A stretch of DNA of 64,000 bases from positions 1 through 64,000 of the forward strand of contig CANQKE010000010.1 in the NCBI GenBank assembly GCA_947624435.1. Reading direction: 5' to 3'. Every line of letters starts with the position of its first letter. The stretch's first letter is position 1. The position numbers and the translations under genes were made by a program. Shown in pieces: positions 23,098 through 32,633 of this stretch. The stretch comes from an uncultured Ruminiclostridium sp. Its GTDB lineage: Bacteria; Bacillota; Clostridia; Oscillospirales; Ruminococcaceae. A model generated the notes under the pieces. The model had not been told where the DNA came from. It made no database searches and was given only the letters and a program-made list of their open reading frames with translations.

Positions 23098-25912
23098 CTT
23101 TCTTCTCCTTTTTCTCTCTGCTGTTCAGCAGCTGCTCAAGCTCGGAAAATCTCTCGGCGTCGTCCTCGTAATTTTCCGCCGTATCCCCGTCCGTCTGCGG
23201 CTCGGAGATCTCACTTGCGGGAGCGGCTTTCAGCTTTTCCGCTATCTTGACCGGTGCGGATATTTTCTTTGACAGTATTATCATCGCCGCGAAGATCAAA
23301 ATTCCTGCCAGGGTGGTAAATATCGCAAGAGGATACCCCGCCGGAGTGAATTTCATCACTATCTCATGCTCGCCCGCGCCCACGTTAAGCGCGATAAGAG
23401 AATCGTCTATCAGCGCGGTATATTCCGCTTTCTCGCCGTCTACCCATATCTCCCAGCCCTTTTCGTCGGGTATGGTGGTGAATAGTGTCCTTTCGCCGTC
23501 GGAATTTACGTATATATCCACCTCGGTGCCGGAAGCCTTACGCACATCGGTATTGGCGTTCAGCGTGTTCAGCTTATCTATCGCCGCCTGCTCCGCCTCG
23601 CTGTCGTATACCGCGAACTGCGGCTGCTTATAATAAAGGTCGCTGCGGTTAAGATCAAGCCTTACCTCTATCTGCTCGTTTGCCTTGAAATTGCCGAGCA
23701 GCTTGATATTGTGGTTGTCCGACTCGAACAGCACGTCCTTATATGCGCCGTTTACGTACAGATATACCTCGCGCTGGTAATCGGTGGGGATATACATATA
23801 TACGTCGCCGTCTTTCGGGGTGGTTATCGTATAAGTGACTGAAGCGTCCTCACCCGCGTCGGTAAAGCCGATATGCTCGTCCGCAAAATTGCCCATCGTG
23901 CAGTCTTTTGCCACCGGCTCTCCGGCGGGTATCTCGGTATATATGTCGGAGCAATCCACTCCGGTCATAGCGGTAAGCAGGTCGGTCTGGTTAGTAAACG
24001 GCGTGTATTTATCCGGCGCAAACTGCGCTATGCCGGTATCTGTAAGGTACGCTATCGGCAAAGCGTCGGCGTTGGTGGTGTAAGATATCTTTGAGGGATC
24101 GCCCTTTATATCGTCGCGGCCGGTCGGCGCGCTTAAAATATACTTTACTCCGAAGATGTCGGCGGTGAGCGGTGTGTAGCCGGAAAACCGCGTATAATGC
24201 CCGTTAGAGGTAAATCCGAAATAACCGAGCATATTTATAGCCCTAGCGTTCAGCGTGCTGCTGGAGTGGGAAAGTCCGTACATTCCTACAGCTATCGGGT
24301 CGTTTACCGTGCGGTAAAAGTCCTTTTCGATACGGTAAAATCCGTTGTCGCTGCTCTTTATCTCGTTTACCTTTTCCCTCAGCGGTACTATAACGTCAAC
24401 GTAGGTATTTCTTTCGGAAAAGACTATATCGTCGTCCATTTTGGTAAGCGTATTGGACACGTTGAAGCTTAGCTCCGCCGCGCCTACCGCTACCAGCATT
24501 ATCACCGCCGACGCGGTCAGCTTTTTATTTTTACGAAGCTGCTTTCCTGCGCACAATACCGCGACCGCGGCAATCAGCAGGAACAATATCGCGGGCAGCG
24601 CCACCGATACCGAATCGAACACCTCCGTACCGCCGTCGCCCAGCGTGGTTATAAAGGTGTCGCGCCCCTCGGTAACTATCACCATGAAGATGAAAAACAA
24701 CACCGACAACGCGACGGTGCGGGGCTTTACCTTTCCCAGCTTTTCAAACATGCTCGCCGCGCAGACCACCAATATCAGCGATATCATGAACGAATATCTG
24801 TACGGCAGCCAGTTAGGCACCTGTCCGCCGTGCCACAGCATATCCAGAGGCTTTACATACATACTCAGCACGATCGCCGCAAGCACGCCCGCCGACGTCA
24901 GCCTGCGGGAAAGCGGTATCCTGCGGGAGAAGAAGTATATACCCGCCAATACCAGCGTTATCGAGCCGCAGAAGATAAACGGCATGCCCTCCATTCTCAC
25001 AGTATCGTAACTGTTGACGAACAGCTTTCTGAATACGTCTATAAGCTCAAAATTGTTGGTAAGTGAAAAATCCGGAACGGTAAAATCGAATTTGCCGTTC
25101 TGCAAGGAATAGTACACCGGTATCAGCATAAAGCTGCTGCACAGCGCGGCGGCCGCTCCGGACAGTGCCAAAAGACCCGTCTTTCCCGCAAAGCGCTTAA
25201 CGGCCGGTTTTGCGTCGCCGTCGTACCTTTCGTTTTCCAAAAACGTCGCGATAAAATATATCACGGTGAATATCGCGGTCATAAATCCGATATAGAAATT
25301 CGTTACAAAGGAATAGATAAGCGCGGCGGTAAGCAGACGAAAGCGGTTATGCTTTACCAGCGACTCCACGCCCCAGCAGATAAGAGGCAATGCCATAACG
25401 CCGTCTAACCACATCGGGTTAGCGGTCTGAACTACCGAAAAGGCGCACAATGCGTACATCGGCGCGAAGATGACGGCGGTGTTTTTGGAAAGCCCTCTGC
25501 CCTTATGCAGATACAATGCGGCGGTAAGTCCGCAGGTTCCCAGCTTTGCAAGTATCATGTACATCAGTCCGTCGGTTATCATCTCCCGAGGGAACAGCCA
25601 CACGATAAGGTTGAACGGGCTTGCGAGGTAATAGCCGATTATCCCGAAAAATTCTCCCGAAAGATTGCGGCTCCAGCTGTAAAACAAGCTTTCCCCGTTA
25701 TGTATCACGTCGTACATGTAGTCGTAATAATAAACGTACTGCGCGTTCAAGTCCAGCACCAGTACGGAATTTTCCCCGTACGGATACATTCCGAACACCG
25801 CGTAGCACCCGTACATCAGCAGCACGGGTATCAAAAACGCGGCGAACAGATAGCCGTTTTTATATAATGCCGCCCTGATAGAGGCGGCACGTTCGGTCAG
25901 TGTTTGGTTCAA
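23081..25912 (-). CDS. yfhO: YfhO-family multi-pass membrane protein
   Basis: This 943-residue protein has about a dozen membrane helices in residues 20-480, a large exported domain (about 490-850) and a further helix near the C-terminus, followed by a charged tail. Motifs such as LDLNAQYVYYYDYMYDVI and SWSRNLSGEFFGIIGYYLASP are typical of YfhO. In Bacillus and Listeria YfhO works with the lipid-linked sugar maker CsbB to add GlcNAc to lipoteichoic acid outside the cell. The upstream gene here is a CsbB-type enzyme, overlapping by 4 bases (ATGA), which supports the same role. The actual acceptor polymer is unknown. Confidence 0.88.
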   Translation of the reverse strand: MNQTLTERAASIRAALYKNGYLFAAFLIPVLLMYGCYAVFGMYPYGENSVLVLDLNAQYVYYYDYMYDVIHNGESLFYSWSRNLSGEFFGIIGYYLASPFNLIVWLFPREMITDGLMYMILAKLGTCGLTAALYLHKGRGLSKNTAVIFAPMYALCAFSVVQTANPMWLDGVMALPLICWGVESLVKHNRFRLLTAALIYSFVTNFYIGFMTAIFTVIYFIATFLENERYDGDAKPAVKRFAGKTGLLALSGAAAALCSSFMLIPVYYSLQNGKFDFTVPDFSLTNNFELIDVFRKLFVNSYDTVRMEGMPFIFCGSITLVLAGIYFFSRRIPLSRRLTSAGVLAAIVLSMYVKPLDMLWHGGQVPNWLPYRYSFMISLILVVCAASMFEKLGKVKPRTVALSVLFFIFMVIVTEGRDTFITTLGDGGTEVFDSVSVALPAILFLLIAAVAVLCAGKQLRKNKKLTASAVIMLVAVGAAELSFNVSNTLTKMDDDIVFSERNTYVDVIVPLREKVNEIKSSDNGFYRIEKDFYRTVNDPIAVGMYGLSHSSSTLNARAINMLGYFGFTSNGHYTRFSGYTPLTADIFGVKYILSAPTGRDDIKGDPSKISYTTNADALPIAYLTDTGIAQFAPDKYTPFTNQTDLLTAMTGVDCSDIYTEIPAGEPVAKDCTMGNFADEHIGFTDAGEDASVTYTITTPKDGDVYMYIPTDYQREVYLYVNGAYKDVLFESDNHNIKLLGNFKANEQIEVRLDLNRSDLYYKQPQFAVYDSEAEQAAIDKLNTLNANTDVRKASGTEVDIYVNSDGERTLFTTIPDEKGWEIWVDGEKAEYTALIDDSLIALNVGAGEHEIVMKFTPAGYPLAIFTTLAGILIFAAMIILSKKISAPVKIAEKLKAAPASEISEPQTDGDTAENYEDDAERFSELEQLLNSREKKEKKDDPDS

Positions 25913-26859
25913 TGTCCGTTATCCTTTCTGTTGTCCGGCTGTCCGGTACGGCGCGAGATTATATAGCGCGGACGGCATTTTATCTCCTCGTATATCTTGC
26001 TTAAATAATAGCCGATTATCCCGACGCCGAGCATAAGTATACTGCCTATCAGCAGCAGCAGTATTATCACGGTGGAAAATCCGTCGGCGGCGTTTCCCAT
26101 ACAGAAATTGACCAGCGTCTGTATTCCGAGTATCACGGCGAAAACAAAAAAAAGCGCGCCGGACCAGGTGATTATGTGCATAGGAAGATTTGTAAAGCCG
26201 GTTATCGAGCTTATCGCGTAGCGATACAGCTTGAAAAACGACCACTTGCTTTTTCCCGCGTTGCGCGGCGCGACGTCAAACTCCACCCGCTCGCTCTTAA
26301 AGCCGACCCAACCGGACAACGCGCGGAAAAACGTCTGCCGCTCCGGCAGCTCGTTCAGCGCGTCTACTACTTTTCTGTCCATCAGCTTATAATCGCTGGT
26401 GCGGTCAAGGTCTATGCCGGAGCTTTTTTTCATGATATGATAGAACATTCCGGCAAACATCTTATAAAAAATATTTTCCTTGCCGCGGGAGGACTTTACC
26501 GCCTCCACTACCTGAGCGCCGTCCTGCCATTTTTGATACATCTCGGAAAGCAAGGCGGGAGGGTGCTGAAGATCGCAGTCTATTACCGCTACAGCGTCGC
26601 CGACAGCCTCTTTAAGTCCGGCAAAAATTGCGCTTTCCTTGCCGAAATTGCGGGAAAAGCGCAATCCGCGGATATGCTTGTCCTGCTCGGACAATCCGCA
26701 TATTATATCCCATGAGCCGTCCTTTGAGCCGTCGTCTACGAAGATAAGCTCATACTCATCGGTGAGCTTACCTGCCACGCCGCCTATCTCCTTAGCGGCG
26801 GCGGGTATGTTTTCCCGCTCGTTATAAGCGGGTATCACGACTGACAGCATATTTGTCAT
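25909..26859 (-). CDS. csbB: CsbB-type GT2 glycosyltransferase
   Basis: This 316-residue enzyme has an N-terminal GT-A domain (LSVVIPAYNERENIPAA, FVDDGSKDGSW, VIDCDLQHPP) and two C-terminal membrane helices ending in YYLSKIYEEIKCRPRYII. It is the DPM1/GtrB/CsbB type that moves a sugar from a nucleotide donor to undecaprenyl phosphate at the inner face of the membrane. Its start overlaps the stop of yjbQ, and its stop overlaps the start of yfhO, which argues for tight co-expression with the partner that uses its product. Confidence 0.9.
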   Translation of the reverse strand: MTNMLSVVIPAYNERENIPAAAKEIGGVAGKLTDEYELIFVDDGSKDGSWDIICGLSEQDKHIRGLRFSRNFGKESAIFAGLKEAVGDAVAVIDCDLQHPPALLSEMYQKWQDGAQVVEAVKSSRGKENIFYKMFAGMFYHIMKKSSGIDLDRTSDYKLMDRKVVDALNELPERQTFFRALSGWVGFKSERVEFDVAPRNAGKSKWSFFKLYRYAISSITGFTNLPMHIITWSGALFFVFAVILGIQTLVNFCMGNAADGFSTVIILLLLIGSILMLGVGIIGYYLSKIYEEIKCRPRYIISRRTGQPDNRKDNGH

Positions 26860-27242
26860 TCTCCGAGTATGTTTATAAGTATCATCTTATCCCGCTGTCC
26901 GTCAAAATCCATATAGATTATGAACTGGGACAGACCGAGCAGCAGCTCTCCGCCCTCGATATTTATTACCTCGGTGCCGCCCGCGAGCTGGTGCAGCAGT
27001 GCGGGACGCAGCGGCTCCTCCGCTAAAGTGGAGAGCTTGGTGTAAAACTTCAGATAACCGTCCAGTATTTCCGGATCGTTGGAGGCGGTCATCACTGCGG
27101 CGGAGGTGTGCATGGTGCTTATCGTACAGATACCGGTGCGGATATTTGCGCGGCGCACGCATTCCATAACGTCATCTGTAAGATCCATATAGCCCTTGTC
27201 CTCCGGCATTTTTACCGTGAAGGTCTGCTTGTAGCTTTTCAT
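26856..27242 (-). CDS. yjbQ: YjbQ family protein (UPF0047)
   Basis: This 128-residue protein has the UPF0047 pattern: TISTMHTSAAVMTASNDPEI, LHQLAGGTEVINIEGGELLL and GLSQFIIYMDFDGQRDKMIL. Homologues have been reported to show weak thiamine-phosphate synthase activity, but the true role is unclear. Some usual metal-site residues of the family (HTTAA..NE and the second His) are only partly kept, so this is a diverged member. It is the first gene after the promoter at 27301-27329. Confidence 0.8.
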   Translation of the reverse strand: MKSYKQTFTVKMPEDKGYMDLTDDVMECVRRANIRTGICTISTMHTSAAVMTASNDPEILDGYLKFYTKLSTLAEEPLRPALLHQLAGGTEVINIEGGELLLGLSQFIIYMDFDGQRDKMILINILGE

Positions 27243-27300
27243 GTGTTTGTCCTTTCGTATTGGTAAAAGTATAAACGCCCGTAAATAGTCTATTTTATTA

Positions 27301-27329
27301 AGTATATCACATAATTACACGGTTGTCAA
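27301..27329 (-). promoter_or_regulatory. Promoter of the yjbQ-csbB-yfhO-coaX-gltX operon
   Basis: On the minus strand TTGACA (27324-27329) and TATACT (27301-27306) are separated by 17 bases. The -35 box abuts the stop codon of the upstream CPBP gene. Confidence 0.8.
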
Positions 27330-28352
27330 TCATGCGAAGCTTGCCAGCTCCAGCGCCATTCCGACAATAAGCGCGGGACAGAACACCGTCCTCAGCTTTT
27401 TATACTTGTCGCTGCCCTCGACCCTGTCCAGCCGCGCGACTCCGGTCAGTACCAGAAGTACAACTATCAGCGGCCCGCCGTAGCGCGACAAAAACACCGT
27501 GAATTCTCCCAGCCTTATCACAAAGCCGCTGAAAAATTCCCATACCGCGCCGCCCGCCGCTAAAACGTTAGAATACACCAGCATGGTAACTATAAGGTTA
27601 TGCAGCGCGTGCAGCAGTATGCTGTATTTTATCGAGCCGTATCTTATCGCGGTAAGTCCGAAAATTATCCCGCCGAAAAAGCTGTAGCAGAACTGGTCGA
27701 AATTCCCGTGCATAAGTCCGAAGATAAGCGCGCTTATCACCACCGCGGGCACGTCTCCTACCGCGCGCAGCGGAGTCATCAAAAGCCGGCGGTAGATAAG
27801 CTCTTCCATTATCGGCGCGGCTATTGCCGAAGAAATAAGCGTCACTATCCCCTCTGAAAAGTCCGAGGGCGCTGCCGCCTGCATAATGTCCGGCACTTCT
27901 CCCGCACCGAAAAACAGCTGCAAAAACGAGTTTACAAGGTCTGTTACGTTAGTGCCCCACATACCGAAGGTAAACAGTGCGAAAAACAGTATCGGCAAAA
28001 GATAAAGCTTTGTCTGATACTTAGTATTCAGCTTATATAAAGGGCGCAGTCTGCGGTAAAGTATACCGAACGCGAGCAGCTTCGGCAGATAGGATACCGC
28101 CGTACCGTAAATATGGTTTATTATCGAAAAGCCCAGCACGTTATCCCGCAAATTAAGGACGTTCAGAAAAAACAGCGCGATATAGCTGAAAATTATCTTT
28201 GCGAATATTTCCAGAAAAAAGGACGCCGTCACCGCTATTCCGGTCTCCAGTACGACCCTGCGGACGGTGGATACCTCTAGCTCCGATTTTGTTTCTGTCT
28301 CGCTTACGTCCTGCATATGATACCGTTTGGCAAGTACGTCATAAAGCTCCAT
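27330..28352 (-). CDS. CPBP family intramembrane metalloprotease (second of a pair)
   Basis: This 340-residue protein has about eight membrane helices. The CPBP/Abi motifs are present: MEELIYRRLL (EExxxR), LMHGNFDQ (HxxxF region) and LLHALHNLI. Members cleave membrane substrates or process peptides; the substrate is unknown. Its ATG follows the previous gene's stop with no gap (ATGTAAATG), and the two proteins share the same motif order, so the pair is a tandem duplication. It closes the polyamine operon. Confidence 0.85.
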   Translation of the reverse strand: MELYDVLAKRYHMQDVSETETKSELEVSTVRRVVLETGIAVTASFFLEIFAKIIFSYIALFFLNVLNLRDNVLGFSIINHIYGTAVSYLPKLLAFGILYRRLRPLYKLNTKYQTKLYLLPILFFALFTFGMWGTNVTDLVNSFLQLFFGAGEVPDIMQAAAPSDFSEGIVTLISSAIAAPIMEELIYRRLLMTPLRAVGDVPAVVISALIFGLMHGNFDQFCYSFFGGIIFGLTAIRYGSIKYSILLHALHNLIVTMLVYSNVLAAGGAVWEFFSGFVIRLGEFTVFLSRYGGPLIVVLLVLTGVARLDRVEGSDKYKKLRTVFCPALIVGMALELASFA

Positions 28353-29396
28353 TTACATCGCTCCCACAGTGCCGGTAAGCTCCGCCCACAGTCCGAACAT
28401 ATATATAAGGCAAAGCGCAAATCCGAAAATAAAGTCCGGCGTTAAAATAAGCGTCACAAACTTTTTCCCTTTGGTAAGGGCGGGGAAATTGTTTACCGGT
28501 ATATACAGCCTGCGGTTTTTTAATTTCCCTATCGCGGCGCATACGCCGACCAGTATCATTATGCTCATCAGCGTGAGATATATCGCAAACAGCGCTAATG
28601 CGACGGATTCGTCCGCGCTGAGCTCTTCGCCCATGCGGGATTTCGTCAGCGCCGGAATGAACGCCGGATTCGACATTATCAGCATCATCACGGTAGCGGC
28701 GGCGTTTATGATAGCGTGTATTATCGTGCTTGGGATAAGGCTATCGGTCGCGTATCTCACGTAGCCTAAAAAGATACCTATTACGGTCGCATAACAGGCC
28801 TGCTGGAAATTTCCGTGCGCCAGTCCGAAAGCGAGCGCGGATACCATTATCGCAAAGCCGTGCCCGCAGCCGGACAGCGAGGTCTGTATCACCCCGCGAA
28901 ACCAGATCTCCTCCAGCACCGGCGCCGCAACGACGTACATAAACACCATTAATACCGTTTGTAAAGCGGAGGACGCGCCTCCACCCGCGATAGGCATATA
29001 TTCAAGCTCGCCTACGTCCACATCTTGGTTACTTATAAGAAAAATTATCGCTATCGCGGCAATATTAACAAGCTGCGCCGCCCCGTAGGAGGGCACTACC
29101 CAGGACACCGCCTTACCGAGCCGGGCGGGACGGTGATAAATTTTTTTAAGATCGCCAAACTTAAAGTCCAGCGCCCACGCGGTCACAAGTATGCTGCCGC
29201 CGTACAGTATCACCGCCGTTACAACGGTTATTAATATACTGCCAAGCTCCGCGTATCTCGCCGCATCGGGCAGCGACAATAAAATTCCGGCCAGTAGGTT
29301 GCCTACAGCCTCGCTTATCACGCGGAACAAAAATATGATTATAAGCGCAAAGCCGGCGCGCACGCAGCCGTATTTGAAGCTGTAAGGCGTCGTCAT
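28353..29396 (-). CDS. CPBP family intramembrane metalloprotease (first of a pair)
   Basis: This 347-residue protein has about eight membrane helices. Active-site motifs are VLEEIWFRGVIQ, GLAHGNFQQACYA and IIHAIINAA. It starts inside the last codons of speE (4-base overlap). Why two CPBP proteases are in the polyamine transcript is not evident. Confidence 0.85.
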   Translation of the reverse strand: MTTPYSFKYGCVRAGFALIIIFLFRVISEAVGNLLAGILLSLPDAARYAELGSILITVVTAVILYGGSILVTAWALDFKFGDLKKIYHRPARLGKAVSWVVPSYGAAQLVNIAAIAIIFLISNQDVDVGELEYMPIAGGGASSALQTVLMVFMYVVAAPVLEEIWFRGVIQTSLSGCGHGFAIMVSALAFGLAHGNFQQACYATVIGIFLGYVRYATDSLIPSTIIHAIINAAATVMMLIMSNPAFIPALTKSRMGEELSADESVALALFAIYLTLMSIMILVGVCAAIGKLKNRRLYIPVNNFPALTKGKKFVTLILTPDFIFGFALCLIYMFGLWAELTGTVGAM

Positions 29397-30247
29397 ACCG
29401 CACCTCCGCTAAGCCGCTCTATCACATAATTCGGCAAGGCAAAGCAGCCGGTATGCAGGTCGGTGTTGTAGTATTTTGTCTTTATGCCGAGTGAGTTCCA
29501 GTACTCCGCGTCGAGATCCTTTATCGGGTCAAGCCCTTTGCTTGCAAAGCCGAACAGCCAGTGACCGCTGGCGTAGGTCGGGATATGCGCCTGATACACC
29601 CTATGCACCTCGAATACCGAGCGCAGCCGGTCGTGGGCGCGGCACATAGCCTTTGCGTCGTTTTCGTAAAAGGCGCTCTCATGCTGATTTACCAGTACGC
29701 CGTCGTCGGTCAGCGCGTTATAGCAGTTGCCGTAAAATTCCCGCGTGAACAATCCCTCCCCCGGACCGAACGGGTCGGTAGAATCCACTATTATAAGGTC
29801 GTATTCGTTTTTCTTTCTCCTTACAAAGCGCAGTCCGTCCGCGATATGGATAGTTACCCTCTCATCGGAAAGCGACTCGGTCATCTCGGGGAAATATTCC
29901 TTACAAACGCGTATCACCGCCTCGTCTATCTCTACAAGGTCGATATGCTCTATATCCTTGTAACGGCAAAGCTCGCGCACCGTGCCGCCGTCGCCCGCGC
30001 CTATCACCAGCACGTTTTTAACCTTTTTCTTTACCGCCATAGGCACATGGACTATCATATCATGATATATAAATTCGTCCTTTTGGGTTATCATGACATA
30101 GCCGTCGAGCGTCAATACCCGCCCGAATTCCGGCGTGGAAAATACGTCTATTCGCTGGTACTCGCTTTGCTCGCTGTGTAAAGGCGTGTCTATTTTAATT
30201 GAAAATCTGACGTTTTCGCTGTGATTTTCGGTAAACCAAAGCTCCAT
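29393..30247 (-). CDS. speE: Spermidine synthase
   Basis: This 284-residue aminopropyltransferase moves the aminopropyl group of decarboxylated S-adenosylmethionine to putrescine (or another diamine). VLVIGAGDGGTVREL is the SAM-type binding loop, and YDLIIVDSTDPFGPGEGLF holds the catalytic Asp. The length matches bacterial SpeE. It lies 14 bases after the decarboxylase gene and downstream of speD, so the operon holds a full path from an amino acid to spermidine. Confidence 0.93.
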   Translation of the reverse strand: MELWFTENHSENVRFSIKIDTPLHSEQSEYQRIDVFSTPEFGRVLTLDGYVMITQKDEFIYHDMIVHVPMAVKKKVKNVLVIGAGDGGTVRELCRYKDIEHIDLVEIDEAVIRVCKEYFPEMTESLSDERVTIHIADGLRFVRRKKNEYDLIIVDSTDPFGPGEGLFTREFYGNCYNALTDDGVLVNQHESAFYENDAKAMCRAHDRLRSVFEVHRVYQAHIPTYASGHWLFGFASKGLDPIKDLDAEYWNSLGIKTKYYNTDLHTGCFALPNYVIERLSGGAV

Positions 30248-30261
30248 AGTCTTTCCTTTCC

Positions 30262-31704
30262 CTATTCCGTCACCATTATATATTTTATCTCAAGGTCCTG
30301 CGTGCCGGTGAGAAAACAGCCCTTTTCTCCGGCGTAGCGTATATAATCCAGTATCTCCGGCGTTATCTCCTCGCCGGGGGCGAGTATCGGTATACCGGGA
30401 GGATAGCACATGACAAATTCCCCGCAGATAAGTCCGGCGCTCTGCTCTATCGGGACGGCTCTGCGATTGCCGTAAAACGCCTGCTGCGGAGATACCCTGA
30501 CTACAGGGTCGATGTACTCGACGTTCAGCATGCCGGTCTTATCCTTCGACCAGACGCGCTTTATATCGTTCAATGCGCCTATCAATCGGTCAAGATACAA
30601 TTCACGGTCGCCTATGGAAACATACGCCAAAATATTCCCGATATCGCCGAACTCTATTTGTATTCCGTAATTGTCCCGCAGGATATCGTACACCTCTATT
30701 CCCGCAAGGCCTATCTCCCGCGTATGCACCGACAGCTTGGTTATATCAAAATCATATATAGCGCCGCCGTCGCACAATTCCTTTGAAAAGGCGTAATATC
30801 CGCCGATGTCGTTTATCTCGCTGCGCATATATTCGGCGTAGGACTGCACCTTAGCGAAAATTTCTTTGCCGTGCAGCGCCAATCTGCGGCGGGAGATATC
30901 CAGGCTGGACATAAGAAGATAACTGCCGCTGGTGGTCTGCATTAGGTTTATTATCTGCCGCACATAGCCCTCGTTCATTCCCGGAGCGGTGAGCAGAAAG
31001 CTGCTCTGCGTCAGCGAGCCGCCGCTTTTGTGCATGCTTACCGCCGACATATCCGCGCCCGCCGCCATTCCCGATATAGGCATATTATCGCCGAAATAAA
31101 AGTGCGTGCCGTGCGCCTCGTCCGCAAGCAGCAGCATTCCGTGCCTGTGCGCGATATCGGCTATCCGCTTTATATCGGAGCAGATACCGTAATAGGTGGG
31201 ATTATTTACAAATACCGCCTTTGCGTCGGGATTGCGCTTTATCGCGGCTTCAACGTTTTCCGGCGTCATGCCCAGCGGTATGCCGAGCTTGTGATTCACC
31301 TCGGGATTAACGTATACCGGTATCGCGCCGGATAAGATAAGTGCGTTTATCGCGCTGCGGTGGACGTTTCTCGGCATTATTATCTTATCGCCCCGCTTTG
31401 CCGCCGCAAGCAGCATAGCCTGCACCGCCGCGGTAGTGCCGTTCACGATGAAAAAGGCGTTGCCCGCGCCGAACGCGCTCGCCGCTATGCTCTCCGCCTC
31501 TTTTATCACCGAGACCGGGTGACAGAGATTGTCCAGCGGCTTTGAGGAATTTACGTCCACGCTCATGCAGCTTTTTCCCAAAAACTCGGTAAGCTCCGGG
31601 TTTCCTCTGCCCATTTTATGACCGGGCACGTCAAACGGTACTATCCTGTCCGCCCGGTATTTGTTCAGCGCCTCGTATATCGGTGCGCGCGACTGATCGG
31701 TCAT
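30262..31704 (-). CDS. Orn/Lys/Arg decarboxylase (PLP, fold type I)
   Basis: The protein has 480 residues from the chosen ATG at 31702-31704 (AGGTG eight bases upstream). GTG at 31713 and ATG at 31710 in the same frame are alternatives. It lacks the N-terminal wing domain of enteric enzymes, like the short Gram-positive SpeA type. Key motifs are FDVPGHKMGRG, LLADEAHGTHFYF, and SMHKSGGSLTQ, in which the Lys binds PLP. The substrate (arginine, lysine or ornithine) cannot be told from sequence. No agmatinase-type gene is nearby; with SpeE next to it, a diamine or agmatine product would feed aminopropylation. Confidence 0.88.
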   Translation of the reverse strand: MTDQSRAPIYEALNKYRADRIVPFDVPGHKMGRGNPELTEFLGKSCMSVDVNSSKPLDNLCHPVSVIKEAESIAASAFGAGNAFFIVNGTTAAVQAMLLAAAKRGDKIIMPRNVHRSAINALILSGAIPVYVNPEVNHKLGIPLGMTPENVEAAIKRNPDAKAVFVNNPTYYGICSDIKRIADIAHRHGMLLLADEAHGTHFYFGDNMPISGMAAGADMSAVSMHKSGGSLTQSSFLLTAPGMNEGYVRQIINLMQTTSGSYLLMSSLDISRRRLALHGKEIFAKVQSYAEYMRSEINDIGGYYAFSKELCDGGAIYDFDITKLSVHTREIGLAGIEVYDILRDNYGIQIEFGDIGNILAYVSIGDRELYLDRLIGALNDIKRVWSKDKTGMLNVEYIDPVVRVSPQQAFYGNRRAVPIEQSAGLICGEFVMCYPPGIPILAPGEEITPEILDYIRYAGEKGCFLTGTQDLEIKYIMVTE

Positions 31705-31736
31705 AATCATCACCTGCGGTTAGTTTTCTTTACGGC

Positions 31737-32555
31737 TCAGAATATTATACTGCCGGAGTATATTTCTATCATCTCCTGCCGCAAAGCCTCGGTTATTTTA
31801 AGTCTTTCCTTTGGGGGGATATCGTAAATATCGCTGTTGAACAGATAATTTTTAAGGTCCATTTCCTTTACCATAAGCCGGGTATGGAATATGTTAGCCT
31901 GGTATACGTTTATGTCGGTGGCGTTGTATTTTGTAAGAGTGTAGTCGTTGATAAAGTCCTGTATGGAGGTTATGTCATGATCCATGAACAGCTTACGCCC
32001 GCTCATATCTCTTGTAAAGCCGCGCACGCGGTAATCTATCGCGATTATGTCGGAATCGAAGCTGCCGATAAGGTAATCCAGCGCGTTTAACGGGGATATC
32101 TCTCCGCAGGTGGACACGTCGATATCCACCCGAAAAGTGGAAATGCTGTTGCTGGGGTGATATTCCGGATAGGTATGCACCGTCACATGGGATTTATCCA
32201 GATGTGCGGCTATCGTTTCCCCTCGCGGCGGGCGCATCGGCTTGCCGTTTACGATACCGCGGTTGCAGGAGCTGTCTATCTCGGTGCCCTCGGTCGCCTT
32301 TTCTGAAATGAGCAGGGAAACGCTCGCCCCCTGCGGGTCGTAATCCTGCTTGGAGATATTCAGCACATGCGCGCCTATTATGTCGGTAACGTCGCACAGT
32401 ATGCCGGTCAATCTCTCGGAATTATACTGCTCGTCTATATACTTGATGTAATCCTTTTTTTCAGCGGCGGTCTTAGCGTAACAGATATCGTAGATATTAA
32501 AGCTTAAAGTTTTGGTGAGATTGTTGAAACCGTACAGCTTTATCTTTTTTTCCAA
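31737..32555 (-). CDS. speD: S-adenosylmethionine decarboxylase proenzyme (E. coli-type)
   Basis: This 272-residue proenzyme self-cleaves at HLDKS-HVTVHTYPE to create a pyruvoyl group from Ser122. It makes decarboxylated SAM for SpeE. It matches the long enterobacterial SpeD (KLYGFNNLTKTLSFNIYDIC at the N-terminus) rather than the short Bacillus SpeH. The start is a TTG right after AGGAGGA, with GAAAGGA further upstream as a better-spaced ribosome site. It is the first gene of the polyamine operon. Confidence 0.92.
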   Translation of the reverse strand: MEKKIKLYGFNNLTKTLSFNIYDICYAKTAAEKKDYIKYIDEQYNSERLTGILCDVTDIIGAHVLNISKQDYDPQGASVSLLISEKATEGTEIDSSCNRGIVNGKPMRPPRGETIAAHLDKSHVTVHTYPEYHPSNSISTFRVDIDVSTCGEISPLNALDYLIGSFDSDIIAIDYRVRGFTRDMSGRKLFMDHDITSIQDFINDYTLTKYNATDINVYQANIFHTRLMVKEMDLKNYLFNSDIYDIPPKERLKITEALRQEMIEIYSGSIIF

Positions 32556-32587
32556 TCCTCCTACCGTCCTTTCGCCTTTATGATACT

Positions 32588-32616
32588 ATAATATAGTAAA
32601 ATTGTCATTTTGTCAA
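32588..32616 (-). promoter_or_regulatory. Promoter of the polyamine operon
   Basis: TTGACA (32611-32616) and TATTAT (32588-32593) on the minus strand, 17 bases apart. Repeat copy E starts about 18 bases upstream of the -35 box. Confidence 0.8.
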
Positions 32617-32633
32617 TAACTTGTAAAGGATTT

